64,000 nt of DNA. Source: an uncultured Pelagibacteraceae bacterium (lineage in GTDB: Bacteria > Pseudomonadota > Alphaproteobacteria > Pelagibacterales > Pelagibacteraceae). The stretch is taken from positions 1-64,000 of the forward strand of contig CACLSR010000002.1 of the NCBI GenBank assembly GCA_902609685.1, in the 5' to 3' direction. Below the pieces are notes generated by a model. It was not told the origin of the DNA, ran no database searches, and saw only the letters and a list, made by a program, of their open reading frames with translations. The position numbers and the translations under genes are program-made. Below are positions 27,835-37,351 of the stretch, piece after piece (position 1 is the stretch's first letter; each line of letters begins with the position of its first letter).

Positions 27835-28461
27835 ATGAAAGTTACTATTGTTGATTACAACTCGGGCAATATTAGCTCGGTGATAAACTCTTTTAAAGAA
27901 GTTGCTAAAGATAAGGTAAATATTGAGGTTACTGCTGACTTAAATAAAATTAAGTCTAGTGACAAAGTAGTTTTACCAGGGCAGGGCTCATTTAAAAGTT
28001 GTGTAGATGCTTTAAATAAAATTAATGGTTTAACCGAAACTTTAACTGAATTTGCGATAAATAATAAAAAACCACTTCTTGGAATTTGCGTTGGTTTACA
28101 AATGTTTGCAGATATTGGTTATGAAGAAACTGAAACCAAAGGTTTAGGCTGGATTTCTGGAAAAGTTTCAAAAATAGATAACCGAAATGGGAAATATAAA
28201 CTTCCTCATATTGGTTGGAACCAGATAAATATTGTCAAACAAAGTAAGCTTTTTGAAAATGTGGAAAATAATTCACACATGTATTTTGTGCATAGTTATG
28301 AATTTATTCCAGAAGATAAAAATGTAATTTCAGCTACAACAGATTATTCATCAAATATTGTTTGCTCTGTTGAAACAGAAAATATTTTTGGGACACAGTT
28401 TCATCCTGAAAAAAGTGATAAATTGGGACTTAAAATAATTTATAATTTTATAAGTATTTAA
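27835..28461 (+). CDS. hisH: Imidazole glycerol phosphate synthase, glutaminase subunit
   Basis: This 208-residue class I glutamine amidotransferase supplies ammonia to HisF. The nucleophile is Cys85 in LLGICVGLQM, and GTQFHPEKS near residue 190 provides the His and Glu of the triad. It starts 5 bp after hisB. HisF lies two genes downstream, so both subunits of the complex share the operon. Confidence 0.96.
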   Translation: MKVTIVDYNSGNISSVINSFKEVAKDKVNIEVTADLNKIKSSDKVVLPGQGSFKSCVDALNKINGLTETLTEFAINNKKPLLGICVGLQMFADIGYEETETKGLGWISGKVSKIDNRNGKYKLPHIGWNQINIVKQSKLFENVENNSHMYFVHSYEFIPEDKNVISATTDYSSNIVCSVETENIFGTQFHPEKSDKLGLKIIYNFISI

Positions 28462-28465
28462 ATTT

Positions 28466-28609
28466 ATGAATAAATTTCTTTTTATAATCCTTTGTTATTT
28501 TTTTCTTAACGCATGTCAAAATGTTCAAAATGTGGAGAATACAAAGAAAAAAAATTCCAATAAAGAATTTTCAATTTCTATTGAATCTAATTTAAAAACC
28601 AATAAATGA
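28466..28609 (+). CDS. Small predicted lipoprotein in the his operon
   Basis: This 47-residue ORF begins with ATG at 28466, 4 bp after hisH, and ends in TGA at 28607-28609, overlapping the hisA ATG as ATGA. A hydrophobic start (NKFLFIILCYFF) leads to the lipobox LNAC, so Cys17 would be lipidated. The rest is a short, polar, Asn/Lys-rich tail. The tight spacing on both sides argues that it is translated. No function is recognised; size and layout recall LptM/YifL-type tiny lipoproteins, but there is no specific sequence support for that. Confidence 0.7.
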   Translation: MNKFLFIILCYFFLNACQNVQNVENTKKKNSNKEFSISIESNLKTNK

Positions 28610-29322
28610 AGATATTTCCAGCAATTGATATCAAAGATAAAAAGTGTGTGAGGTTAGTTAAAGGAGACTTTGATAATAAAACTGAGTATGAGATGTCTCC
28701 AGTTGAACAAGCTAGTAAATATAAAGATCATGGCTTCAAAAATTTACATATAGTCGATTTGGATGGAGCTTTAACTGGCGAAACCACTAATTTAGATATT
28801 ATTAAAGATATTGTAAGTAAATTTGACATCAAAATTGAGGTTGGTGGAGGCATTAGAAACTTTGAAAGTATTAAAAAGTATACTGATGTTGGGGTTGAAA
28901 AAGTGATTTTAGGCAGTGCCGCAATAAAAGATAAAAATTTTTTAAAAGAAGCTTGCGAAAAATTTACAAATAAAATTGCATTGGGTTTAGATGCCAAAGA
29001 TGGATTTTTATCAGTATCTGGTTGGAGGGAAAATTCTAATCAACTAACTCTAGATTATTTAAAAGAAGTAAATGGCTATGGTGTTAGCAGATTGATTTAT
29101 ACAGATATCAATCGAGATGGTATGAAGCAAAGCCCAAATTTTGAAGAGACTTCAAAAGTTGCGGAGAAATCAAATTGTCCTGTGATTATTTCTGGTGGTG
29201 TTTCATCAATGGATGACATTAAAAAAGCCAAAACTTTGAAAAATATTGAAGGTATAATAGTCGGCAAAGCTATTTATGATGGAGATATTAAATTAGAAGA
29301 ACTGGTTAAAGAAGATGCTTAA
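28606..29322 (+). CDS. hisA: ProFAR isomerase
   Basis: This 238-residue (beta-alpha)8 barrel isomerises ProFAR to PRFAR, the fourth step of histidine synthesis. [19 protein letters not shown] starts the protein with the catalytic Asp8. VGGGIRNFE and [12 protein letters not shown] form the two phosphate-binding loops, and the second catalytic Asp is in YTDINRDGM. It overlaps hisF by 8 bp. It is about 32 residues from start to finish shorter than no known norm; bacterial HisA is 240-245. Confidence 0.95.
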   Translation: MKIFPAIDIKDKKCVRLVKGDFDNKTEYEMSPVEQASKYKDHGFKNLHIVDLDGALTGETTNLDIIKDIVSKFDIKIEVGGGIRNFESIKKYTDVGVEKVILGSAAIKDKNFLKEACEKFTNKIALGLDAKDGFLSVSGWRENSNQLTLDYLKEVNGYGVSRLIYTDINRDGMKQSPNFEETSKVAEKSNCPVIISGGVSSMDDIKKAKTLKNIEGIIVGKAIYDGDIKLEELVKEDA

Positions 29323-30070
29323 AAATAGAATAATTCCTTGTTTAGACGTTAAAAACGGACGTGTAGTTAAAGGGATTAACTTTGTTGATTTAAAAGATGC
29401 AGGTGATCCAGTTGAACAAGCAAAAATTTATTCTGATGGTGGTGCAGATGAAATTTGTTTTTTAGATATTACCGCTTCCAATGAAAATAGAGATACAATT
29501 TATGATGTGGTTGAAAGAACATCAAAAAAATGTTTTGTTCCTTTAACTGTCGGTGGTGGAGTAAGAAGTATTGATGATATTAACAAATTATTAAATTGTG
29601 GTGCAGATAAAGTATCTATAAATACTGCTGCTGTTGAAAATCCAAAAGTTGTTTTAGAAAGTTCAAAAAAGTTTGGTTCACAATGTATTGTTGTTGCAAT
29701 TGATGCAAAGAAAAATGGAGATAAGTGGGAAATATTTACCCATGGAGGGAGAAACAATAGTGGTCTTGATGCTTTAGAGTATGTCAAAAAAATGGAAGAT
29801 AATGGGGCTGGAGAATTACTCGTAACCTCTATGGATAGAGATGGAACACAAATAGGTTATGATGTTGAATTAATGAGTAATATTGCATCAAATGTAAATA
29901 TACCTTTAATTGCATCAGGAGGCGTTGGTAATTTAGACCATTTGGTTGATGGTATTAAATTAGGAAATGCTAGTGCAGTTTTAGCAGCCTCGATATTTCA
30001 CTATGGAAAACATTCAGTACAAGAGGCTAAGGAATATTTGGACTCAAAAGGAATACCTGTTAGAATTTAG
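29315..30070 (+). CDS. hisF: Imidazole glycerol phosphate synthase, cyclase subunit
   Basis: This 251-residue barrel makes imidazole glycerol phosphate and AICAR from PRFAR and ammonia. [18 protein letters not shown] carries the catalytic Asp11, and [16 protein letters not shown] carries the second Asp (about residue 130). [10 protein letters not shown] and [12 protein letters not shown] bind phosphate. The AICAR by-product is salvaged by PurH, which is also in this window. hisE follows after one base. Confidence 0.97.
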   Translation: MLKNRIIPCLDVKNGRVVKGINFVDLKDAGDPVEQAKIYSDGGADEICFLDITASNENRDTIYDVVERTSKKCFVPLTVGGGVRSIDDINKLLNCGADKVSINTAAVENPKVVLESSKKFGSQCIVVAIDAKKNGDKWEIFTHGGRNNSGLDALEYVKKMEDNGAGELLVTSMDRDGTQIGYDVELMSNIASNVNIPLIASGGVGNLDHLVDGIKLGNASAVLAASIFHYGKHSVQEAKEYLDSKGIPVRI

Positions 30071-30071
30071 T

Positions 30072-30350
30072 ATGTTAAGTACACTTGAAAATCTATTTAA
30101 ACTTGCGCGTGAAAGAAAAGAAAAACCAGTCGATGGATCTTATACTAATAAATTACTATCAGATAAACCGCTAAGCAAATCAAAAGTTTTAGAGGAAATA
30201 AATGAATTAATCGAGGCTGTAGATAAAGATACTAATAAAATACATGAAGCTGCTGATGTACTTTATCATTTGATAATTTATCTAGAAGCAAATAACATTA
30301 AAATTGAAGATATTGAGATTGAGTTAGAAAAAAGAAAAAATAAAAGTTAA
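30072..30350 (+). CDS. hisE: Phosphoribosyl-ATP pyrophosphatase
   Basis: This 92-residue all-alpha MazG-like enzyme hydrolyses PR-ATP in the second step of histidine synthesis. KVLEEINELIEAVDKD and HEAADVLYHLIIYLE contain the acidic Mg2+-binding residues. I place the start at the ATG at 30072 (MLSTLENLF), one base after the hisF stop; a longer frame from 30003 would run 68 bp into hisF and adds no family sequence. Stop and next start overlap as TAATG. Confidence 0.92.
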   Translation: MLSTLENLFKLARERKEKPVDGSYTNKLLSDKPLSKSKVLEEINELIEAVDKDTNKIHEAADVLYHLIIYLEANNIKIEDIEIELEKRKNKS

Positions 30351-30691
30351 TGAGTAAGATTAAGATAGTATTTTTTTTAATATTAGGTTTCGTTTTCTAC
30401 AAAGGTTACGTTGCTTTTACAAATTTTGAAATTGGAGTTTCTGATAGAGTAACTGAATTAGAGGAAAAAGCTGATTTTGAGAGACAAGGAGAGGTTATAG
30501 CTTTGATGATGTATTTAGGTGATCCTCCAGAATTAACCGAACATTTATTAGTTAAAAATGAGTCTAAATGTTTAGAGATGAAACAAATTGCTGAGGAAAC
30601 ATCATTTGCCTATTATGAATGTGCAATTGTTGATGCTAATTTAAAAGGTGGAAAAATAACCAGCATAAATCAAGAGCTCAAAGTTTTATAA
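30350..30691 (+). CDS. Unknown single-pass membrane or exported protein
   Basis: This 113-residue protein has a hydrophobic segment at residues 4-20 (IKIVFFLILGFVFYKGY) followed by a polar, acidic domain with two cysteines (about residues 80 and 92) that could pair. I do not recognise the family. It overlaps hisE and the following HIT gene by one base on each side (TAATG both times), so it belongs to the same message. A uncleaved N-terminal anchor with a periplasmic domain seems the likeliest layout. Confidence 0.7.
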   Translation: MSKIKIVFFLILGFVFYKGYVAFTNFEIGVSDRVTELEEKADFERQGEVIALMMYLGDPPELTEHLLVKNESKCLEMKQIAEETSFAYYECAIVDANLKGGKITSINQELKVL

Positions 30692-31056
30692 TGACATATG
30701 ATGAAAATAATATTTTCGCGAAAATTTTAAGAGGTGAAATTCCCTGCAAAAAAATTTATGAAGATGAGTTTGTATTATCTTTTTACGACATAAATCCTCA
30801 AAAAAAAATTCATGCACTTGTAATTCCAAAAGGAAAATATATAGATCTGGATGATTTCAGTAATAAAGCTTCACCAGATGAGATGGTGGGATTGTTAAAA
30901 GGTATCAATATAGTAGCAAAGAAACTTGGTATTTCAGTCGATACGGGCAAGGGATACAGAGCCTTAGCAAATATTAATGAGCATGGTGGTCAAGAGGTAC
31001 CCCATCTTCATTTTCATTTATTCGGTGGTGAACCAGTTGGTAAGATGGTGCAGTGA
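30691..31056 (+). CDS. HIT-family nucleotide hydrolase (HinT-like)
   Basis: This 121-residue protein has the histidine triad HLHFH at residues 105-109 within VPHLHFHLFGG, and an N-terminal NIFAKILRGEIPCKKIYED typical of HinT/PKCI. Such proteins hydrolyse AMP-NH2-type compounds such as aminoacyl adenylates. Many alphaproteobacteria have HIT next to hisE, which fits. The TGA overlaps the next gene's GTG as GTGA. Confidence 0.93.
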   Translation: MTYDENNIFAKILRGEIPCKKIYEDEFVLSFYDINPQKKIHALVIPKGKYIDLDDFSNKASPDEMVGLLKGINIVAKKLGISVDTGKGYRALANINEHGGQEVPHLHFHLFGGEPVGKMVQ

Positions 31057-31556
31057 ATAAAAAAGTAGAGAGAAATTATTTAGAAATATCTTTCTTAGAA
31101 GATTTAAAAGACTCCTCAAATTTATCAAATCATTACTCGATAAACTTCGTGGATCCTGTTGATTTTCAACTTAATAGATTTTTTTACAAAAATATTGGCA
31201 AAAGTCATCATTGGGTAGACCGATTAGTATGGAGTGAAAAACAATGGCAAGACTATGTTTCTAATAAAAAAGTTAAAACATATGTATTAAAAGAAAAGAA
31301 TGAGCTGGCAGGTTATTTTGAATTAATCTTACATGCAGATAAAAATGAGGTCGAGATAGCCTATTTGGGTTTATTAGAGGAATATCAAAATAAAAAAATA
31401 GGTTCATATTTATTATCAGCTGCAATTAAAAATTCTTTTAAAGAAAAACCCAAGAGAGTTTGGGTACACACTTGTTCGTTAGATCATAAAAATGCATTAA
31501 ATAACTATATTGCACGAGGTATGAAAATTTTTAAAACTGAAACAGTGGTTATTTAA
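31053..31556 (+). CDS. GNAT-family N-acetyltransferase
   Basis: This 167-residue protein has a C-terminal GNAT core: AGYFELIL (beta4), EVEIAYLGLLEEYQNKKIGSYLL (split: the acetyl-CoA motif A resembles QNKKIGS at about residue 117), and VWVHTCSLDHKNALNNYIARGM near the end. The N-terminal 70 residues are less typical. The acceptor is unknown. It starts with GTG overlapping the HIT gene stop and is the last gene of the his operon. Convergent lolA ends 2 bp beyond. Confidence 0.82.
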   Translation: MNKKVERNYLEISFLEDLKDSSNLSNHYSINFVDPVDFQLNRFFYKNIGKSHHWVDRLVWSEKQWQDYVSNKKVKTYVLKEKNELAGYFELILHADKNEVEIAYLGLLEEYQNKKIGSYLLSAAIKNSFKEKPKRVWVHTCSLDHKNALNNYIARGMKIFKTETVVI

Positions 31557-31557
31557 G

Positions 31558-32106
31558 TTAGTCTTGTTGTGGAAGTTTAAATATTTCTTTATCTAATTTT
31601 TGATTCTTTTTAATAGAAGAAAGATAGGTAATACTCACATTTTGATAAATATCCACTGTTTGCCATCCGATTAAGTTATAAGTTTTCTTATCAAAAAATA
31701 GATTTATTTCATTTTCGCTTTCTACAAAATTGAAGTTTATAAAATCATCACCCGCATTTCTTTGATCCAAATTTTTTATTTTTTTTAATAAATATTCTTT
31801 ATTTAGTATTGTATCCAAAGGAGTTTTTTCAAGTGGATAAAAATAATAACTACTTAATGTTTTAATGACTAATGATTTCCCATCTGCAACCAAAATCTTC
31901 TGATTACTTAGATTGTATTTACAATAAATTTTTTTTGGATACTCAATTATACAATTACCATTTTCAATCTTACCATTAATATTTTGTTCAAAATCAAATG
32001 ATACATTATTAATATCTGTAAATTTTTTAATTATATTTTCTTTAATTGACGCTGAAACATTGGAAATTATTGAAAAAAAAATTACAATAAATAATAGTTT
32101 TTTCAT
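31558..32106 (-). CDS. lolA: Outer-membrane lipoprotein carrier LolA
   Basis: This 182-residue periplasmic protein would ferry lipoproteins from LolCDE to the outer membrane. Residues 1-19 are a signal peptide ending in VSAS. The central beta-structure includes VSFDFEQNINGKIENGNC, KIYCKYNL and DGKSLVIKTL, matching the LolA/LppC-like half-barrel. It overlaps the ftsK stop by 4 bp. ftsK-lolA is the usual alphaproteobacterial order. Several predicted lipoproteins in the window would be its cargo. Confidence 0.9.
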   Translation of the reverse strand: MKKLLFIVIFFSIISNVSASIKENIIKKFTDINNVSFDFEQNINGKIENGNCIIEYPKKIYCKYNLSNQKILVADGKSLVIKTLSSYYFYPLEKTPLDTILNKEYLLKKIKNLDQRNAGDDFINFNFVESENEINLFFDKKTYNLIGWQTVDIYQNVSITYLSSIKKNQKLDKEIFKLPQQD

Positions 32107-34223
32107 TTAAGAACATCTCTTTTTCCAACATGATTTGCTTTACTTACTATTCCCTCAGACTCCATCATATCAATTATTCTTGCAGCACGATTATATCCAA
32201 TTTGAAGCTTTCTTTGTAAAAATGATGTTGAGGCTTTTCCCTCAGTTTTAATTATTTCAATAGCAGTTTGATATAATTCATCCTTTTCACCTTGATTTTT
32301 TGTTTCATTTAATTCTTTTTCATCAGCAAAATTAAGTATTTCATCAACATAATCAGGCTCTGCTTGAGATCTTAAAAAGTTATTAATTTTTTCTATTTCT
32401 GTGTCTGAGACGAATGGAGCATGAATTCTTACAATTCTATTTGCGGAAGACATATATAGCATATCGCCTTTTCCTAACAATTGCTCAGCTCCTTGTTCAC
32501 CTAAAATTGTTCTACTATCTATTTTAGAGGTGACTTGAAAAGAAATTCGGGTTGGAAAATTTGCTTTAATAGTACCTGTAATCACATCAACACTGGGTCT
32601 TTGAGTGGCCATAATAATATGAATACCAGCAGCTCTAGCCATTTGTGACAATTTTTGAATATAATTTTCAATTTCTTTTCCTGCAACTAACATCAAATCA
32701 GACATCTCATCAACTACCACCACTATGTAGGGCATGGGCAATTTATGTTTTGAATTATAACTATCAATATTTCTAACACCTTCTTTGGTCATAAGCCTAT
32801 ATCTGCTTTCCATTTCTTTAACCACCCAACCGAGAACTGATGCAGCTTTTTTAGCTTCAGTAATAACAGGACAAAGTAGGTGAGGGATACCTTCATAAGT
32901 AGAAAGTTCTAACATCTTAGGATCAATTAAAATAAATTTACATCTTTCAGGAGTATGTTTGTAAAGAAGAGACAAAATAATTGTGTTGATACAAACAGAT
33001 TTTCCAGATCCTGTAGTACCAGCAATAAGCAAATGAGGCATTGCAGATAAGTCTCCGATTATTGGAGTGCCAGAAATATTTTTTCCTAAAGCAATAGGTA
33101 ATTTGATTTCTTTCTTTTTAAAGTTTGAATTATTTAAAATTTCACTGAGATATACATTCTCTCTATTCAAATTTGGAAGTTCTATACCTATGGTATTACT
33201 TCCTGGGATGGTTGCTATACGTGCTGACTCTGAACTTGTATTTCTTGCAATATCATCAGATAGATTAATTATTTTAGAAACTTTGATACCCGCTGCAGGT
33301 TCAAATTCATTCAGAGTAACCACTGGGCCGTAACTAACCTTTTTAATCTTTCCGTTAACACCAAAATCTAAGAGAATTTTTTCTAAAAATTCCGGATTAT
33401 TATTTTCATTTTTATTAAGACTTCCCCTTTCTTTTTTGGATGGAGTTTTTAACAAATCAATTGAGGGCAGAGAAAATTTCGTTTTTGTAGACCTATTATT
33501 TTCAGCTTTAATAAACGGTAAATTTTCTTGTATTATGTCTTTTATTTCATCTTGAGGAATAAATTCGTTTATAAGTTCATCTTTATTTGTATAACTTTTA
33601 GATTTTTTATTAAATAAATAATTTAATATTTTTTTTACATATGAAATAAAATTTTTTAAATTAAAATTTATACTTAAAATGAAAAATAATAGAGTGGGTA
33701 TTAGAAGTAAATAAAATGAAAAATCATCATATCTATTCAATAAATTAATTAAAAAGTTTTCTGATAGGTAATTTCCAACAAAACCACCACTACCATTAAT
33801 ATAAAGTGTAAAATTTTCAGAGTAAAATTTTGAAAAAAACAAAGATCCAAATAATACGTAAATTGTTACAAAAAAAGTGTTTTCTATGATAACTAAAATT
33901 TCTTTTTTTTTAAAAATGTTAAAACCTGTAAAGATATAAGTGACGGGTAATAAGTAGCCTATTAAGCCTATAGATTGTAAAATAAAGTCTGAAGTAACAC
34001 TTCCCTGGTAACCTAAAACATTTTTTATAATAGTATTTTCTGGGAAAATAAAATTTGGGTCTTCTGGAGAGTATGAAATTAAGGCAATTAAAATTAAAAA
34101 CCCCATTAAAAGAACACAAATACCAAAAATTTCAATTAATCTATTTGTAATGAATGTTAGAGCTGTGTTTGATAGTTTTTTTATATCCATATCAGATGAA
34201 TCAAATTTAACACTTTGTATCAT
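32103..34223 (-). CDS. ftsK: DNA translocase FtsK
   Basis: This 706-residue septal DNA pump clears and aligns chromosome ends during division. About four transmembrane helices lie in residues 25-195. A short linker (about 200-260) replaces the long one of E. coli. The motor has Walker A GTTGSGKSVCIN (about residue 411) and Walker B YIVVVVDEMSDLML. The winged-helix gamma domain at the end (ASTSFLQRKLQIGYNRAARI) reads KOPS signs. Compactness (706 versus about 1300 in E. coli) fits genome streamlining. Confidence 0.96.
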   Translation of the reverse strand: MIQSVKFDSSDMDIKKLSNTALTFITNRLIEIFGICVLLMGFLILIALISYSPEDPNFIFPENTIIKNVLGYQGSVTSDFILQSIGLIGYLLPVTYIFTGFNIFKKKEILVIIENTFFVTIYVLFGSLFFSKFYSENFTLYINGSGGFVGNYLSENFLINLLNRYDDFSFYLLLIPTLLFFILSINFNLKNFISYVKKILNYLFNKKSKSYTNKDELINEFIPQDEIKDIIQENLPFIKAENNRSTKTKFSLPSIDLLKTPSKKERGSLNKNENNNPEFLEKILLDFGVNGKIKKVSYGPVVTLNEFEPAAGIKVSKIINLSDDIARNTSSESARIATIPGSNTIGIELPNLNRENVYLSEILNNSNFKKKEIKLPIALGKNISGTPIIGDLSAMPHLLIAGTTGSGKSVCINTIILSLLYKHTPERCKFILIDPKMLELSTYEGIPHLLCPVITEAKKAASVLGWVVKEMESRYRLMTKEGVRNIDSYNSKHKLPMPYIVVVVDEMSDLMLVAGKEIENYIQKLSQMARAAGIHIIMATQRPSVDVITGTIKANFPTRISFQVTSKIDSRTILGEQGAEQLLGKGDMLYMSSANRIVRIHAPFVSDTEIEKINNFLRSQAEPDYVDEILNFADEKELNETKNQGEKDELYQTAIEIIKTEGKASTSFLQRKLQIGYNRAARIIDMMESEGIVSKANHVGKRDVLK

Positions 34224-34254
34224 CTAATTTTTATTGTTAAAATTAAAAATTAAT

Positions 34255-35325
34255 ATGAAACTTTGTATTCTAGGTGGTGGATTAACTGGATTAAGTTTAG
34301 CAAAATCTTTAGTTAAAAAAGGATTATCTATTGATATTTTTTTAAATAAAAAAAAAGCAGATTTTAATAGAAGTCGAACGATTGGTATATCTAATGATAA
34401 TCTGATGTATTTTAATAAAGAAATATTAGATGTTAAAAAATTATTTTGGGATATAAAAAAAATTGAAATTTATTCAGACAATCTAAGAAATGAAAGAATT
34501 TTAAATTTTGAAAATAATAGTAAAACTGTTTTTGCAATAATTAGAAATTATCAATTACAAAGTAAATTACTCAAAAGTTTAAAAAAAGATAATTTATGTA
34601 AATTTAAACAAAATTTTGATTACAATCTTTCAAATTTAAAAAAATATAAGTTAATAATCAATTGCGAAAATGATAACTATTTTACAAAGAAGTTTTTTGC
34701 AAGAAGTTTGAAAAAAAAATATGATAGTCTTGCGTATACTACAATTTTAAAGCATGAAAAAATTCAGAATAATACAGCATCTCAAATATTTACGAAAAAT
34801 GGACCATTGGCATTTTTACCATTATCAGAAATAGAAACTTCTATTGTTTATTCAATTAAAGGTAAAAAAAATATTAATCTAAAAAAATTAATTAAAAAAT
34901 ATAATACTAAATATTCAATTACAAATTTTGGTATTTGCAACTTTTTTGAGTTGAAGTCTTCGAATTTGAGAACTTATTATCATAAAAATATTCTGGCTTT
35001 TGGTGATGTATTACATCGACTTCATCCTTTGGCTGGCCAGGGTTTCAATATGACTTTAAGAGATATTCGAGATTTGGGTAATTTAATTGAACTTAAGTTA
35101 AAGAATGGATTAGAGATAGATAATTCAATTTGTGAAGAATTTCAAAATATGACTAAACATAAAAACTATCTTTTCTCTAGTGGAATTGATTTTGTATACG
35201 AATTTTTTAATTTTGAACGCAAGATGAATAATAATATCCTTAGCAAATCAGTGAGATTTATAGGAAGAAATAAATTCCTAAATAGATCTTTTAAAAATAT
35301 AGCTAATAGAGGTTTTGAAATTTAG
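34255..35325 (+). CDS. UbiH/Coq6-family FAD-dependent hydroxylase
   Basis: This 356-residue flavoprotein monooxygenase probably hydroxylates a ubiquinone precursor. The N-terminal dinucleotide fold is LCILGGGLTGLSLAKSL. The FAD motif FGDVLHRLHPLAGQGFN (about residue 245) with NMTLRDIRDL is diagnostic of the UbiH/F/Coq6 group. It is shorter than usual (about 390-410). I take the ATG at 34255, directly before the fold; an upstream TTG at 34234 would add seven residues. It diverges from ftsK. Which ring carbon it acts on cannot be told. Confidence 0.88.
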   Translation: MKLCILGGGLTGLSLAKSLVKKGLSIDIFLNKKKADFNRSRTIGISNDNLMYFNKEILDVKKLFWDIKKIEIYSDNLRNERILNFENNSKTVFAIIRNYQLQSKLLKSLKKDNLCKFKQNFDYNLSNLKKYKLIINCENDNYFTKKFFARSLKKKYDSLAYTTILKHEKIQNNTASQIFTKNGPLAFLPLSEIETSIVYSIKGKKNINLKKLIKKYNTKYSITNFGICNFFELKSSNLRTYYHKNILAFGDVLHRLHPLAGQGFNMTLRDIRDLGNLIELKLKNGLEIDNSICEEFQNMTKHKNYLFSSGIDFVYEFFNFERKMNNNILSKSVRFIGRNKFLNRSFKNIANRGFEI

Positions 35326-35327
35326 AT

Positions 35328-35972
35328 TTATTGAATAGTTGTATTATTATAGTTGTCAAATGAATATGTTGTTAAAATTTCTGAAATTTTAGTCTTTCTG
35401 AGCTCTAAATTTTTGGCCTCTAATAAAATTTGTTTTTCTTCCAATGTAAAAGGAGATGCCATTGCTAAAGCATTTATTGTTTCATCTAAACTTTGTTTTT
35501 CTAATCCTTTCCAATTAATAATGAAACCACGTTTTTCAAAAAGATTTTTTAAGTCTTTAAATATCAATTTTAAATCAGAAAATTCTAAATTTTCTCTTTG
35601 ATAACTTAGATCTTCATAAAAATTATTAAAATCTACATTACATTCCCTGTATTTTTTATTTGATTTTACCTCGTCTATTTTTTGAAATCTGATTACACCT
35701 TTAAGTTCTATCAAAAATTGACCATTATCATTTTCCCTAAAGCTAGTAATTTTACCCATACACCCAATGTCATATAATTCAGGGTTAACCTCACTTTCTT
35801 TTAAATTTTTAGGTTGAATCATCCCGATAAGTTTGTTTGACTTCATGCTATCGTTAATCATATCGATGTATCTTGGCTCAAATATATTTAATGGCACAGT
35901 AGTACGTGGAAAAATGATAAAATTACTTAGTGGAAAAACTGGTATTGTTTTTGGTAAATCTTCTTTTTTCAT
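35328..35972 (-). CDS. LON N-terminal-domain protein
   Basis: This 214-residue protein is a stand-alone Lon substrate-binding domain without ATPase or protease parts. IPVFPLSNFIIFPRTTVPLNIFEPRY (quoted in parts: FPLSNFIIFPRTTVPL, FEPRY) and YDIGCMGKITSF are the conserved segments. Alphaproteobacteria have a conserved protein of this type, often near thioredoxin or pcaC-like genes; its role is unclear. It is convergent with the hydroxylase gene, two bases apart. No operon partner is seen. Confidence 0.88.
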   Translation of the reverse strand: MKKEDLPKTIPVFPLSNFIIFPRTTVPLNIFEPRYIDMINDSMKSNKLIGMIQPKNLKESEVNPELYDIGCMGKITSFRENDNGQFLIELKGVIRFQKIDEVKSNKKYRECNVDFNNFYEDLSYQRENLEFSDLKLIFKDLKNLFEKRGFIINWKGLEKQSLDETINALAMASPFTLEEKQILLEAKNLELRKTKISEILTTYSFDNYNNTTIQ

Positions 35973-36000
35973 AATAAAAACATATCATAATTAAAATTAC

Positions 36001-36029
36001 TTGAATTAAAAAAAACGACACACTATATT
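36001..36029 (+). promoter_or_regulatory. Promoter of tRNA-Gly
   Basis: TTGAAT (36001-36006) and TATATT (36024-36029) are separated by exactly 17 bp. Transcription would start near 36036, about 4 nt before the mature tRNA 5' end at 36040. This is the best sigma-70-type promoter seen in the window. Confidence 0.65.
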
Positions 36030-36039
36030 ATTTTCTTTT

Positions 36040-36114
36040 GCGGGCGTAGCTCAGTGGTAGAGCGTCTCGTTGCCAACGAGAAGGTCGAGGGTTCGATCCC
36101 CTTTGCCCGCTCCA
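36040..36114 (+). tRNA. tRNA-Gly (GCC anticodon)
   Basis: The cloverleaf is complete. The acceptor stem GCGGGCG pairs with TGCCCGC (one G-U). The D-arm begins GCTC. The anticodon stem TCTCG/CGAGA encloses the loop TTGCCAA, with GCC at 36072-36074. The T-arm GAGGG/CCCTT carries TTCGATC. The discriminator is T, normal for tRNA-Gly, and CCA is encoded at 36112-36114. It is a lone tRNA with its own promoter. Confidence 0.97.
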
Positions 36115-36220
36115 AAATATTTTATTTCAGATACCTACATTTAATTTAATTTTTTAGGGTTTATTTCAAAAATTAATTATTTTAGACATCCGTATAAAAA
36201 CTCTTATTATTAATTAATAT

Positions 36221-37351
36221 ATGCTAAAAATTTGTGTTGAAGGCTGGAGAGGTATTAATCATTCCTTCTCAATAGTTAATCAAAATCAGCTCTTAGAATT
36301 GTTGAAATTACCTATTAATTTAAAAATTAGAGATATTCCATATTTTAATAAAAATTGGAGTCTAAAAAAAAATCCTGATGGTTTTTTAGTATCAGAAAAA
36401 AAAATATTAGATAAAATTAGTCATGCTCTTTCAGATGAAGAGTTTGATATCACATATAGAATTTCATATCCATTTGACTTTAGTAAAAGCTACTCAAAAA
36501 AATTATATGTATTTGCAACTGTAGAAAAAAAAATTGGATCTTACATCAATGGAAATCCAAAGGATAAAAATAATCGGGAATATTTAAACATAATTACTCC
36601 ATCTAATTGGTGTAAAAATGGTTTAATCGCATGTGGATTTGATGATAATCAAATAAACGTAATACCTCATGGGGTTGATATTAAAACATTTCATAAAATT
36701 TCTGATGAAGAAGTGGATAAATATAGGAATGATTTAAAAATTAATAAGAACGATTTTATTCTCACGAATGTAGGTGCTATGTCAGGCAATAAAGGTATTC
36801 ATTATTTGATAATAGCATTTGCAATCTTAAAACAAAAGTTTCAGAATTTGAAACTTATATTAAAGGATCAAAGTAATCTTTATGATAAGAAAGCTGAAGA
36901 ATATTTAGATATGATTAAAACTACTAAATATGGAAAATATTTAAATATTGATGTTATTAATGACATAATTTTTATATCTAAAAATTTAGATTTAATTTCG
37001 TTAAATAGGTTATATAATTTAACAGATTGTTATGTCTCCCCTTATAGAGCGGAAGGATTTAATTTACCTCCTTTAGAAGCAGCAGCTGTTGGAACACCCA
37101 TCATTGTTACAAAAGGTGGTTCAACAGATGATTATTTTCACCCAAGTCTGGGACTTCAAATAGATAGTGTGCAATTTGAAAAGAACGATTCAAGAAAAGT
37201 GGAACCAAAAATGGATTCACTTATTGAATGTATTGAAAGAATTATTTTAAATCCAAATAATTTTGGTCAAATAAAAGGTTCTCAATTTATTCAAAATAAT
37301 TATAATTGGAAAATTATTACAAACCAACTTTATAAAGTTTTTAATGAATAA
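36221..37351 (+). CDS. GT4-type glycosyltransferase
   Basis: This 376-residue glycosyltransferase has a GT-B fold. VIPHGVDIKTFHKI near residue 150 and the C-terminal EGFNLPPLEAAAVGTPIIV (around residue 283) with the E-x7-E motif mark the nucleotide-sugar site. There is no signal peptide or membrane helix, so it acts at the cytoplasmic face. Donor and acceptor are unknown; envelope polysaccharide or lipid glycosylation is likely. It overlaps phhB by 8 bp although the two functions appear unrelated. Confidence 0.85.
   Translation: MLKICVEGWRGINHSFSIVNQNQLLELLKLPINLKIRDIPYFNKNWSLKKNPDGFLVSEKKILDKISHALSDEEFDITYRISYPFDFSKSYSKKLYVFATVEKKIGSYINGNPKDKNNREYLNIITPSNWCKNGLIACGFDDNQINVIPHGVDIKTFHKISDEEVDKYRNDLKINKNDFILTNVGAMSGNKGIHYLIIAFAILKQKFQNLKLILKDQSNLYDKKAEEYLDMIKTTKYGKYLNIDVINDIIFISKNLDLISLNRLYNLTDCYVSPYRAEGFNLPPLEAAAVGTPIIVTKGGSTDDYFHPSLGLQIDSVQFEKNDSRKVEPKMDSLIECIERIILNPNNFGQIKGSQFIQNNYNWKIITNQLYKVFNE

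Noticed and set aside
30003-30071. N-terminal extension of hisE
   Set aside because: It lies within the hisF coding region and adds no HisE family sequence; the ATG at 30072 fits better.
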